DNA of 6,494 nucleotides from Polaromonas sp. YR568. Lineage in GTDB: Bacteria; Pseudomonadota; Gammaproteobacteria; Burkholderiales; Burkholderiaceae. Position numbers and translations under genes: made by a program. Below are positions 1 through 6,190 of this stretch, one piece after another; the first letter of the stretch is position 1, and each line of letters starts with the position of its first letter. The notes beneath the pieces were generated by a model. The model ran no database searches and had not been told where the DNA came from. It worked only from the letters and a program-made list of their open reading frames with translations. The stretch lies in NCBI GenBank assembly GCA_945871335.1, contig CAMBWM010000128.1, positions 1 to 6,494 on the forward strand. The letters are read 5' to 3'.

Positions 1-816
1 GCGGATGCGCTTGTTTTCGTCGTGCATTTCCGCCTTGGCAATGCGGTAGGCCTCGCCCATGCCGACGCACTGGTGCGTGGGCAGCGTGCCCGAGCGCATG
101 CCGCGCTCATGACCGCCACCGTGCATTTGCGCCTCAAGCCGGATGCGCGGTTTGCGGCGCACATACAAAGCACCAATGCCTTTAGGGCCGTAGGTCTTGT
201 GCGAAGTTAGGCTCATCAAATCGACAGGCAGCGTGTCGAGGTCAATGTCCACCCGGCCTGTAGCTTGCGCCGCATCCACGTGAAAAATAACACCGTGTTG
301 GCGGCACAAAGCGCCAATCGCAGGTATGTCCTGGACAACGCCAATCTCATTGTTGACAAACATCACGCTGACAATGATGGTGTCTGGGCGAATGGCCGCC
401 TTGAGCGCGTCCAGGTCGAGCAAGCCGTCAGCCTGCACGTCCATGTAAGTCACCTCAAAACCTTGGCGCTCGAGTTCGCGGCAGGTGTCGAGCACGGCCT
501 TATGCTCGGTTTTTACCGTGATCAGGTGCTTGCCCTTGGACTTATAGAAATTCGCCGCGCCTTTGATTGCGAGGTTGTTGGACTCGGTCGCGCCGCTGGT
601 CCAGACGATTTCACGTGGGTCGGCACCTATGAGGGAGGCAACATTTTCACGCGCTTTTTCGACTGCGGCCTCGGCCTCCCATCCCCATGCATGACTGCGC
701 GATGCCGGGTTACCGAAATGTTCGCGCAACCAGGGAATCATGGCGTCCACCACCCGCGGGTCGCAGGGGTTTGTGGCGCTGTAGTCCATGTAAATGGGGA
801 AGTGGGGCGTGTCCAT
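1..816 (-). CDS. iscS: Cysteine desulfurase IscS, N-terminal 272 residues (cut by window edge)
   Basis: IscS is a PLP enzyme that takes sulfur from L-cysteine, leaving alanine, and passes it as a persulfide to the scaffold IscU for Fe-S cluster assembly in the cytoplasm. I translated the minus strand from the ATG at 816; the frame stays open to base 1. The protein begins [15 protein letters not shown] and follows E. coli IscS closely. Visible landmarks are [18 protein letters not shown] (73-90), [15 protein letters not shown] (103-117) with His106, [11 protein letters not shown] (154-164), the PLP-contacting HVDAAQ (179-184, Asp181 and Gln184), the Schiff-base lysine Lys207 in [19 protein letters not shown], and [18 protein letters not shown] (229-246). 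The family is about 405 residues, so the mobile-loop cysteine and the C-terminus lie left of the window. The SD is weak (AAGAG). It sits 49 nt behind iscR on the same strand, the usual isc operon order. Oddity: the usual ATTP is ATNP here (residues 15-18). Identity is near certain. Confidence 0.96.
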   Translation of the reverse strand, partial: MDTPHFPIYMDYSATNPCDPRVVDAMIPWLREHFGNPASRSHAWGWEAEAAVEKARENVASLIGADPREIVWTSGATESNNLAIKGAANFYKSKGKHLITVKTEHKAVLDTCRELERQGFEVTYMDVQADGLLDLDALKAAIRPDTIIVSVMFVNNEIGVVQDIPAIGALCRQHGVIFHVDAAQATGRVDIDLDTLPVDLMSLTSHKTYGPKGIGALYVRRKPRIRLEAQMHGGGHERGMRSGTLPTHQCVGMGEAYRIAKAEMHDENKRIR

Positions 817-865
817 GGCGGCTCTTAAATGACGATGAATGAAAAATCAGACGAAACGAATTGGA

Positions 866-1402
866 TCAGCTCTTGGAAAAAGCTTTACCCAGTGCAAAAA
901 CAGAATTGGGGCCGGTCACCCGCACAGTCTTGACAATGGGTGAGCTGAAAATAGCTTTTTTAACTTGCGGGCTGCTTTCAACGACAAGGCCTTTGGCCAA
1001 TTGGTCGTCGACAAGTTTTTGCAAAGTCACAGAGGCCAGAAAATCAACCATTCGGCTGTTCAGTGAAGCCCATAGCTCGTGCGTCATGCAGCGCCCGGCT
1101 TCGCCCATGCAGTTCTCTTTGCCGCCACAGTGGGTCGCATCAATGGGCTCGTCAACTGACAAAATGATGTCGGCAACCGTGATTTGGCCTGCTTTTCTGC
1201 CCAATGAATAGCCGCCGCCAGGGCCGCGGGTGGACTCCACCAGTTCATGGCGACGCAGCTTGCCGAACAACTGTTCCAAATACGACAAAGAAATTTGCTG
1301 CCGTTGGCTGATGGCAGCCAGCGTCACAGGGCCGTTGTTCTGGCGCAAGGCCAAGTCAATCATGGCAGTGACCGCAAAGCGGCCTTTGGTTGTGAGGCGC
1401 AT
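866..1402 (-). CDS. iscR: Fe-S cluster regulator IscR (Rrf2 family)
   Basis: IscR is a winged-helix Rrf2-family transcription factor that senses Fe-S status through a bound [2Fe-2S] cluster and represses the isc operon when clusters are plentiful. The 178-residue protein starts MRLTTKGRFAVTAMIDLAL. The DNA-reading helix ISLSYLEQLFGKLR (37-50) carries Ser40, Glu43 and Gln44; Glu43 is the residue known in E. coli to tune type 1/type 2 site choice. The wing RGPGGGYSLG follows at 59-68 with Arg59. Cluster ligands by homology are Cys92, Cys98, Cys105 and His108 in the CGGKENC...CMTHELW region. Spacing between the second and third Cys is one residue longer than in E. coli (104/107 there). The tail after about residue 140 resembles longer betaproteobacterial forms. 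AAGGA at 1415-1411 sets the start. It is first in the predicted isc operon, with its own operator region upstream. Confidence 0.97.
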   Translation of the reverse strand: MRLTTKGRFAVTAMIDLALRQNNGPVTLAAISQRQQISLSYLEQLFGKLRRHELVESTRGPGGGYSLGRKAGQITVADIILSVDEPIDATHCGGKENCMGEAGRCMTHELWASLNSRMVDFLASVTLQKLVDDQLAKGLVVESSPQVKKAIFSSPIVKTVRVTGPNSVFALGKAFSKS

Positions 1403-1410
1403 TTCAAGAT

Positions 1411-1415
1411 TCCTT
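1411..1415 (-). promoter_or_regulatory. Ribosome binding site of iscR
   Basis: On the minus strand AAGGA lies eight bases before the iscR ATG at 1402. It is a good Shine-Dalgarno match and supports that start; no alternative ATG upstream keeps the IscR frame with family similarity. Confidence 0.75.
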
Positions 1416-1447
1416 AAAAAATAATGGCTTTACTACCGTTTTCCGTC

Positions 1448-1476
1448 AACCCAGACAACTTTTGGTGGTCCGGGTT
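1448..1476 (-). other. Hairpin in the predicted iscR leader RNA
   Basis: Read on the minus strand, AACCCGGAC (1476-1468) can pair with GTCTGGGTT (1456-1448) across an 11-base loop. This gives nine pairs, one of them G-U. On the plus-strand transcript the same position is an unpaired C/A mismatch, so the fold is better on the iscR side. There is no U-tract after it, so it is not an intrinsic terminator. It would sit in the middle of the roughly 150-base leader predicted from the TATACT promoter. Function is unknown and the pairing may be chance. Confidence 0.35.
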
Positions 1477-1538
1477 TCGATGAATTTACCCTCTTGAGCT
1501 GCTCAAAAGCGGTCAGTGAAACAGTCATTTTGGGAATT

Positions 1539-1563
1539 GATCTCGACTGAATTGGTCAAGTAT
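1539..1563 (-). promoter_or_regulatory. Type 1 IscR operator, strong match
   Basis: On the minus strand the site reads ATACTTGAC, then CAATTC, then AGTCGAG, then ATC. Against the published E. coli type 1 IscR consensus (a 25-bp dyad with GAC and AGTC flanking an AT-rich centre) I count 21 of 25 positions. Mismatches are the first central base and the last three. It lies about 137 bp upstream of iscR and overlaps a TATACT -10 candidate, which fits autorepression by [2Fe-2S]-IscR. The match is seen directly; binding is inferred from the family. Confidence 0.8.
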
Positions 1564-1564
1564 A
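1559..1564 (-). promoter_or_regulatory. Candidate -10 element of the isc promoter
   Basis: TATACT on the minus strand differs from TATAAT at one base. It would start transcription near 1552 and leave a leader of about 150 bases before iscR. No good -35 is present at 16-18 bp (ACTAAA or GACTAA), so the promoter is weak by consensus. The strong operator covers the -10 and the weaker upstream operator covers the -35 position, a layout that fits repression. Confidence 0.45.
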
Positions 1565-1569
1565 GAACA

Positions 1570-1594
1570 AAAGCCTAGCGATTTAGTCGACCTC
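1570..1594 (-). promoter_or_regulatory. Second, degenerate IscR operator candidate
   Basis: On the minus strand the segment runs GAGGTCGACTAAATC followed by GCTAGGCTTT. It keeps the GACT-AAAT-C half and the GGC end, and I count 18 of 25 consensus positions, several of them degenerate. The right-hand AGTC half is poor. Its start lies exactly 31 bp upstream of the strong site's start, about three helical turns. E. coli iscR also has two neighbouring sites. Support comes mainly from position and phase rather than from the match itself. Confidence 0.45.
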
Positions 1595-1637
1595 TCTAGG
1601 TATGGGGGTATTTAAGGGTTTACCCGAAATTTGCTCA

Positions 1638-3746
1638 TCAAGGCGCCAGTGAAATGTGGTCGGTCCCGGCAGCACCAAAAGCCCGGGCTTTGAGCTGGCT
1701 GAGCTGATCACGCACGCGCGCCGCCTTTTCGAACTCTAGGTTTTTGGCGTGATCAATCATTTCCTTTTCCAGGCGTTTGATCTCACGGGCGATGTCTTTT
1801 TCGCTCATGTCCTCCACCTGCGCTTTTTGCAGCTCCAGTTTTTGCGCCTCTTTGCCCGATTTTTCACTGTAAACACCGTCGATCAGGTCTTTGATGCGTT
1901 TGACCACGCTGCGCGGCGTGATGTTGTGGGTCACATTGAAAGCGAGTTGCTTGTTGCGCCGGCGCTCGGTTTCACCCATGGCTTTTTTCATGGAGTCCGT
2001 GACGCGGTCAGCGTACAAAATCGCCCGCCCGTTGAGGTTACGGGCCGCCCTGCCGATGGTCTGGATCAGGCTGCGCTCGGCGCGCAAAAAGCCCTCTTTA
2101 TCCGCGTCAAGAATGGCGACCAGACTGACTTCAGGAATGTCCAGGCCTTCGCGCAGCAAGTTGATACCCACCAGCACGTCAAAGGCGCCCAGGCGCAGGT
2201 CGCGCAAGATCTCGACCCGCTCTACCGTGTCAACGTCGCTGTGCAGATAACGCACCTTCACGCCGTTGTCGGTGAGGTAATCGGTTAGCTGCTCGGCCAT
2301 GCGCTTGGTGAGCGTGGTGATCAACACCCGCTCATTTTTGTCAACGCGGATGCGGATTTCCTGCAGCACATCGTCGACCTGATGGGTCGCCGGCCGCACC
2401 TCGACCTGGGGGTCGACCAGACCGGTGGGCCGCACCACTTGCTCCACCACGCGTCCCGCGTGCGCGATCTCGTAGGCGGCTGGCGTGGCTGACACAAATA
2501 CCGCTTGCCGCATCTTGGCCTCAAACTCTTCAAACTTGAGCGGCCGGTTGTCCAGCGCGCTGGGCAAGCGAAAACCATAGGCCACCAAGGTGGTCTTGCG
2601 CGCCCGGTCGCCGTTGTACATGGCGTTGAGCTGGCCGATCATGACGTGGCTTTCGTCAAGAAACATCACCGCGTCTTTGGGCAGGTAGTCGCACAGGGTT
2701 GACGGCGCTGAGCCAGGCGGTGCGCCGCTCAAATGCCGGGTGTAGTTTTCAATGCCTTTGCAGTGGCCGATTTCGCTGAGCATTTCCAAGTCAAAGCGGG
2801 TGCGTTGCTCGATGCGTTGCGCCTCAACCAGCTTGCCCTCACTGATGAACTGCTTGACGCGCTCGACCAACTCGAGCTTGATGGTTTCTACCGCAATCAT
2901 CACCTTGTCTCGCGGGGTCACATAGTGGCTTTTCGGGTAAATCACAAAGCGCGGCACTTTTTGCCTTATGCGCCCGGTCAGCGGGTCAAACAACTGCAAA
3001 GACTCGATCTCGTCGTCAAACAACTCCACGCGGATAGCCAACTCAGAATGCTCGGCCGGAAAGATGTCAATCACGTCACCGCGCACGCGGAAAGTACCGC
3101 GCGCAAAGTCCTGCTCATTGCGGCTGTACTGCATGCGGATCAGGCGGGCGATCACATCGCGCTGGCCCATCTTGTCGCCCACACGGGCAATAAACCGCAT
3201 CTGGGTGTAGTACTCGGGCGCGCCAATGCCGTAAATCGCGCTGACAGTGGCCACGATGATGGTGTCACGCCGCTCCAACACACTCTTGGTCGCCGACAGC
3301 CGCATCTGCTCGATATGCTCGTTGATGGCGGAGTCTTTCTCGATGAAAAGGTCGCGCTGCGGCACATAGGCCTCAGGCTGGTAGTAGTCGTAGTAGCTGA
3401 CAAAATACTCGACCGCGTTCTTCGGGAAAAATTCCCGGAACTCGCTGTAAAGCTGCGCTGCCAGCGTTTTGTTGGGGGCAAACACAATGGCCGGGCGGCC
3501 CAGGCGGGCAATCACATTGGCCATGGTGAACGTTTTGCCCGATCCGGTCACGCCCAACAATGTCTGGAACACCTCGCCATCGTTGACGCCTTCAACCAAC
3601 TGCTCAATGGCCGTGGGTTGATCACCGGCCGGCTCGTAGGGCATGAACAACTCAAAGGGCGAGCCCGGGTAACGCACAAAGCGACCGGGCAGGGCTGCCC
3701 CCTCTGCATCGGGCAAGGGACTGAGCGCTTCGCTGACTTCTTGCAT
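1638..3746 (-). CDS. uvrB: Excinuclease ABC subunit B (UvrB)
   Basis: UvrB is the damage-verifying helicase-like subunit of nucleotide excision repair. It is loaded by UvrA, clamps one strand behind its beta-hairpin, and recruits UvrC for incision. From the ATG at 3746 it is 702 residues; E. coli UvrB is about 673, and much of the excess is a roughly 20-residue N-terminal extension. Landmarks are Walker A GVTGSGKT (65-72), the beta-hairpin [12 protein letters not shown] (118-129), Walker B DESH (364-367), helicase motif V region [14 protein letters not shown] (527-540), motif [11 protein letters not shown] (562-570), and the C-terminal UVR domain (about 656-690) that contacts UvrC. The frame stays open far upstream, but that part overlaps the divergent aminotransferase and has no UvrB character. 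ATG 3755 is a possible alternative; 3746 was preferred because GAGG precedes it, although closely (three bases). No clear terminator follows before the iscR control region. Confidence 0.97.
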   Translation of the reverse strand: MQEVSEALSPLPDAEGAALPGRFVRYPGSPFELFMPYEPAGDQPTAIEQLVEGVNDGEVFQTLLGVTGSGKTFTMANVIARLGRPAIVFAPNKTLAAQLYSEFREFFPKNAVEYFVSYYDYYQPEAYVPQRDLFIEKDSAINEHIEQMRLSATKSVLERRDTIIVATVSAIYGIGAPEYYTQMRFIARVGDKMGQRDVIARLIRMQYSRNEQDFARGTFRVRGDVIDIFPAEHSELAIRVELFDDEIESLQLFDPLTGRIRQKVPRFVIYPKSHYVTPRDKVMIAVETIKLELVERVKQFISEGKLVEAQRIEQRTRFDLEMLSEIGHCKGIENYTRHLSGAPPGSAPSTLCDYLPKDAVMFLDESHVMIGQLNAMYNGDRARKTTLVAYGFRLPSALDNRPLKFEEFEAKMRQAVFVSATPAAYEIAHAGRVVEQVVRPTGLVDPQVEVRPATHQVDDVLQEIRIRVDKNERVLITTLTKRMAEQLTDYLTDNGVKVRYLHSDVDTVERVEILRDLRLGAFDVLVGINLLREGLDIPEVSLVAILDADKEGFLRAERSLIQTIGRAARNLNGRAILYADRVTDSMKKAMGETERRRNKQLAFNVTHNITPRSVVKRIKDLIDGVYSEKSGKEAQKLELQKAQVEDMSEKDIAREIKRLEKEMIDHAKNLEFEKAARVRDQLSQLKARAFGAAGTDHISLAP

Positions 3747-3761
3747 AGACCTCATTTCAGG

Positions 3762-3778
3762 CCCGCTAAAATTGCGGG
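3762..3778. repeat. Inverted repeat CCCGC-7-GCGGG enclosing TAAAAT
   Basis: CCCGC (3762-3766) and GCGGG (3774-3778) flank TAAAATT. The loop contains TAAAAT, a plausible -10 for the plus-strand aminotransferase (start near 3779, leader about 130 bases), but no acceptable -35 sits 16-18 bp upstream. On the minus strand the repeat could fold as a hairpin just ahead of the uvrB start. Which role applies, if either, cannot be told from sequence alone. Confidence 0.4.
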
Positions 3779-3792
3779 TAACTGAGCAGAAT

Positions 3793-3823
3793 ACGACATT
3801 ACAGCCCACGCTGTGAAAGTCGT
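3793..3823. repeat. Two-part inverted repeat in the uvrB/aminotransferase gap
   Basis: Outer arms ACGAC (3793-3797) and GTCGT (3819-3823) and inner arms ACAGC (3801-3805) and GCTGT (3810-3814) are both perfect complements. They are separated by ATT on the left and GAAA on the right, with a CCAC loop. That is ten base pairs in one small element. It could be a DNA operator between the divergent genes or a hairpin in the aminotransferase leader. No known factor's consensus was recognised. There is no following T-run, so it is not a terminator. Confidence 0.45.
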
Positions 3824-3908
3824 TGGAGCACAGCCCGCCGCTAAAGCGCCCTGCCCCGGCTGTTCTCTTTGCCAAGCTTGCATTTTTTCCTCTTTTTGAA
3901 AGATTTTC

Positions 3909-5105
3909 ATGTCCATGTTCACCGCTGTCGAAATGGCCCCACGTGACCCGATCCTGGGTCTGAACGAGCAGTTCAACGCCGACACCAACACCCATAAGGT
4001 CAACCTTGGCGTGGGTGTTTACTACGACGACAGCGGCAAACTACCCTTGCTGCAATGCGTTCGCGCCGCTGAAAAAACCATGGCGAACGCACCTACGGCT
4101 CGCGGCTACCTGCCCATCGACGGCATTGCCGCCTATGACGCCGCCGTCAAAAGCCTGGTCTTTGGTGCCGACAGCGAAGCCGTCAAGTCTGCTCGAGTAG
4201 CCACGATTCAGGCCATTGGCGGCACCGGCGGCCTCAAGGTTGGTGCCGACTTCCTCAAGCGCCTGAACCCGAACGCCAAGGTGATGATCAGCGACCCGAG
4301 CTGGGAAAACCACCGCGCCTTGTTCACCAACGCCGGCTTTGAGGTACAGACCTACCCCTACTACGACGCAGCCAAGCGCGGTATCAATTTTGAAGGCATG
4401 CTGGCCAGCATCAAGGCGGCCGCGCCCGGTACTATCATGGTGCTGCATGCCTGCTGCCACAACCCGACCGGCTACGACATCACCGCCGCCCAATGGGATC
4501 AGGTGATTGCCGCCGTCAAATCGGGCGATTTGATTGCCTTTTTAGACATGGCCTACCAAGGCTTTGGCCACGGTATTGCCGAAGACGGCGCCGTGATCGG
4601 CAAGTTTGTCGCAGCCGGCCTGAACTTTTTTGTCTCGACTTCTTTTTCGAAAAGCTTCAGCCTTTACGGCGAGCGTGTGGGCGCCCTGAGCGTGCTGTGC
4701 CAAAGCAAGGAGGAAGCCGAGCGCGTGCTGAGCCAGCTGAAAATTGCCATCCGTACCAACTACAGCAACCCGCCAATTCACGGTGGTGCCGTGGTCGCTG
4801 CCGTTCTCAACACGCCTGAGCTGCGCGCGCTCTGGGAAACCGAACTCGCAGAAATGCGTGTTCGCATCAAGCAGATGCGCTCTCTGCTGGTCGAAAAACT
4901 CAAGGCCGCCGGCGTCAAGCAGGACATGAGCTTCATCACCACGCAAATCGGCATGTTCAGCTACTCCGGCCTGAGTAAAGACCAGATGGTTCGCCTGCGC
5001 TCCGAATTCGGTGTTTACGGCACGGACACCGGCCGCATGTGCGTGGCCGCGCTCAACAGCAAAAACATCGACTACGTCTGCGCCGCCATTGCCAAGGTGA
5101 TGTGA
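3909..5105 (+). CDS. tyrB: Aspartate/aromatic aminotransferase (AspC/TyrB type)
   Basis: This PLP class I aminotransferase moves the amino group between aspartate or aromatic amino acids and 2-oxoglutarate, in the last step of Tyr/Phe synthesis and in Asp metabolism. At 398 residues it is full length (E. coli AspC 396) and aligns throughout. Landmarks are RDPILGL (12-18), [10 protein letters not shown] (31-40), GGTGGL (104-109) for PLP phosphate, SW at 131-132, CCHNPTG with Asn185, LDMAYQGF with Asp213 and Tyr216, Schiff-base Lys248 in [16 protein letters not shown] with Arg256, Arg282 in [12 protein letters not shown], and Arg376 in TGRMCVAAL. Arg282 matches the Arg292 (pig numbering) that reads the side-chain carboxylate and Arg376 the Arg386 that holds the alpha-carboxylate, so dicarboxylate use is expected; aromatic use is likely but not provable here. 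The ATG at 3909 has only a weak SD (GAAAGA); ATG 3915 is possible. The gene is divergent from uvrB. Confidence 0.93.
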   Translation: MSMFTAVEMAPRDPILGLNEQFNADTNTHKVNLGVGVYYDDSGKLPLLQCVRAAEKTMANAPTARGYLPIDGIAAYDAAVKSLVFGADSEAVKSARVATIQAIGGTGGLKVGADFLKRLNPNAKVMISDPSWENHRALFTNAGFEVQTYPYYDAAKRGINFEGMLASIKAAAPGTIMVLHACCHNPTGYDITAAQWDQVIAAVKSGDLIAFLDMAYQGFGHGIAEDGAVIGKFVAAGLNFFVSTSFSKSFSLYGERVGALSVLCQSKEEAERVLSQLKIAIRTNYSNPPIHGGAVVAAVLNTPELRALWETELAEMRVRIKQMRSLLVEKLKAAGVKQDMSFITTQIGMFSYSGLSKDQMVRLRSEFGVYGTDTGRMCVAALNSKNIDYVCAAIAKVM

Positions 5106-5111
5106 GGGCCG

Positions 5112-5126
5112 GGCCGCTCAGCGGCC
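5112..5126. terminator. Possible shared hairpin between convergent genes
   Basis: GGCCGC (5112-5117) and GCGGCC (5121-5126) are perfect complements around TCA, and the TCA is also the stop codon of the minus-strand dioxygenase gene. The stem starts seven bases after the aminotransferase stop. The stem is symmetric and could act on both transcripts, but neither side has a T-tract, so classical Rho-independent termination is not shown. Confidence 0.4.
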
Positions 5127-5975
5127 GCCCCACAGCATGGACCGCATCGAGATCGAGGCCAGCTGAAAACTGGTGTTGAAAAACTCAGGCTGTTCGCCGG
5201 GTGTCACCGCGCCGGCCGCGTACAACAAGGGCAAAAAGTGCTCATAGCTGGGGTGCGCTATGTTGGCCAGACTGCCCAGCTTTTGAAAATTCTGCAGCGC
5301 ATCCAGCTGCCCCTGTTGAACCTGACCGGCAATGGTCTGGTCAAACTCCAACGCCCAGTCGTAGGCTTGGTTGCCCGCCGCACCACGCTGCGCCTGCTGC
5401 AGGTTGTGCACCATGTTGCCGCTGGCCACGATCAGCACGCCGCGCTGGCGCAAGGCCCTGAGCTGACCGGCCAGTGCATAGTGCTCCGAAGGGGCCCGGC
5501 TGTAGTCCATGCTCAGCTGCACCACAGGGATGTCCGCTGCAGGAAACATGGGCTTGAGCACCGACCAGGCGCCGTGGTCCAGGCCCCAGCTGGTGTCTAA
5601 GCCCAAGGGAACCGAAGCCCGCTGGCGTACGGCCAGACTGATCTCGGCGGCAGCATCGGGCTCGCCAGGCGCAGGGTACTGCTGGTCAAAGAGTTCTTGA
5701 GGGAAAGCACCAAAGTCATGAATCGTCTTGGGCTGGGCCATGGCCGTTAAGTGCCAGCCCTGGGTCAGCCAATGGGCAGAAATGCACATAATTAGCTTAG
5801 GCACAGGCCAGTCCGAGCCGAAGCGCGCGCCCAGCGCCTGCCAGCTGCGACGGTATTCGTTGTCTGTGATCGCGTTCATGGGGCTGCCATGCCCCAAAAA
5901 GAGCACAGGCATGGGGTCGGATGCTTTTAGTTTTCGCCATTGGACAGACGCAAGGCGTTCAATAATTTGGGCCAT
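5118..5975 (-). CDS. ygiD: Class III extradiol dioxygenase, YgiD / DODA type
   Basis: The 285-residue protein aligns along its length with E. coli YgiD (4,5-DOPA extradiol dioxygenase family, LigB-like fold, 271 residues). Conserved blocks are LFLGHGSPMN (25-34), ISAHWLTQG (65-73), TIHDFGAFPQELFDQQYPAPG (split around 84-104), LDHGAWSVL (132-140), IPVVQLSMD (149-157), ASGNMVHNL (184-192) and YEHFLPLLYAAGA (244-256). Metal ligands by comparison with E. coli His22, His57 and His234 are His29, His68 and His246; His134 and His190 match two further conserved histidines. Members cleave catechols such as DOPA next to the hydroxyls, but the physiological substrate of bacterial YgiD proteins is unclear, so the real substrate here is unknown. 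No signal peptide is seen, so it is probably cytoplasmic. AAGG (5990-5987) lies 11 bases before the ATG, slightly far. ATG 5912 would keep the whole fold but has no SD. It is monocistronic by context: convergent with the aminotransferase and divergent from phaZ. Confidence 0.9.
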   Translation of the reverse strand: MAQIIERLASVQWRKLKASDPMPVLFLGHGSPMNAITDNEYRRSWQALGARFGSDWPVPKLIMCISAHWLTQGWHLTAMAQPKTIHDFGAFPQELFDQQYPAPGEPDAAAEISLAVRQRASVPLGLDTSWGLDHGAWSVLKPMFPAADIPVVQLSMDYSRAPSEHYALAGQLRALRQRGVLIVASGNMVHNLQQAQRGAAGNQAYDWALEFDQTIAGQVQQGQLDALQNFQKLGSLANIAHPSYEHFLPLLYAAGAVTPGEQPEFFNTSFQLASISMRSMLWGGR

Positions 5976-6045
5976 GACGATACAAACCTTTATAAATTAC
6001 CCGCAAGCTGGCTGGCGTAAGCCCATGAGAGACAAATTCACCCTC

Positions 6046-6055
6046 TGGTGCACCA
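6046..6055. repeat. Perfect 10-bp palindrome TGGTGCACCA
   Basis: A perfect TGCA-centred palindrome in the ygiD/phaZ gap. It is followed at 6058-6066 by GCAACTTGC, itself symmetric. Both are built from the same TGC/GCA words as the PhaR-like site about 90 bp further on. They may be auxiliary binding sites or chance. Confidence 0.3.
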
Positions 6056-6140
6056 GCGCAACTTGCACTAAATTAACGACCATCGGCGAGCTTGGCGCTG
6101 AATTAGTGGTTTCACTCGTATTTTCAAGCGCCGCTGCTGT

Positions 6141-6155
6141 TATATTGCACTGCAA
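6141..6155 (+). promoter_or_regulatory. phaZ promoter -10 candidate with PhaR/PhbF-like operator
   Basis: TTGCACTGCAA (6145-6155) is a perfect 11-bp palindrome. It contains TGC-N3-GCAA, the core of the motif described for the PHB-responsive repressor PhbF/PhaR of betaproteobacteria (TG-N-TGC-N3-GCAA); the upstream half is TAT instead of TGN, one mismatch. It overlaps TATATT (6141-6146), a candidate -10 for phaZ; no convincing -35 is present at 16-18 bp. A repressor bound here would block phaZ. The palindrome is seen directly; the regulator is inferred from the motif and from the PHB gene immediately downstream. Confidence 0.5.
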
Positions 6156-6178
6156 CATTGTCGTCTGACACATCCTTT

Positions 6179-6183
6179 AAGGG
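6179..6183 (+). promoter_or_regulatory. Ribosome binding site of phaZ
   Basis: AAGGG lies seven bases before the ATG at 6191. It is a good SD and fixes the start of the depolymerase, in agreement with the family's usual MLYQ beginning. Confidence 0.75.
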
Positions 6184-6190
6184 TTAAGCC

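Larger units (their letters stand above)
5976..6190. other. Divergent ygiD/phaZ intergenic region
   Basis: The 215-bp gap holds the ygiD SD at its left end, the TGCA palindromes at 6046-6069, the PhaR-like palindrome at 6145-6155, and the phaZ SD at its right end. A plus-strand reading frame from the ygiD gene into this gap has no recognisable protein character and is not called. I found no convincing promoter for ygiD. Confidence 0.5.

Noticed and set aside
265..828. Plus-strand 187-codon open frame opposite iscS
   Set aside because: It is the antisense shadow of iscS, whose translation matches the family residue by residue; no protein family is visible in the plus frame.
1508..1527. Repeated CAGT words (GGTCAGTGAAACAGTCA) as a dyad operator downstream of the IscR site
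   Set aside because: The words are direct and mirror-like rather than inverted, so they do not form a dyad, and no consensus was recognised.
1616..1625. GGGTTTACCC as a uvrB terminator
   Set aside because: Only three strong pairs with a four-base loop and no T-tract; too weak to call.
2733..3785. Plus-strand 350-codon open frame opposite uvrB
   Set aside because: It lies wholly antisense to strongly conserved uvrB, has the His/Val/Leu-rich composition typical of frames opposite GC-rich genes, and has no recognisable domain.
3801..3836. Direct repeat ACAGCCC at 3801-3807 and 3830-3836
   Set aside because: Seven GC-rich bases 29 bp apart are easily explained by chance, and the first copy is already part of the inverted repeat.
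3747..3995. Upstream extension of the uvrB reading frame to 3995 (785 residues)
   Set aside because: The extra residues show no UvrB similarity, overlap the aminotransferase start in the opposite direction, and would exceed the family length; starts at 3746 or 3755 fit far better.
5728..6168. Plus-strand 146-codon open frame across the ygiD start and the ygiD/phaZ gap
   Set aside because: Its first half is antisense to ygiD, it has no clear SD, no recognised motif, and it would cover the predicted phaZ control region.
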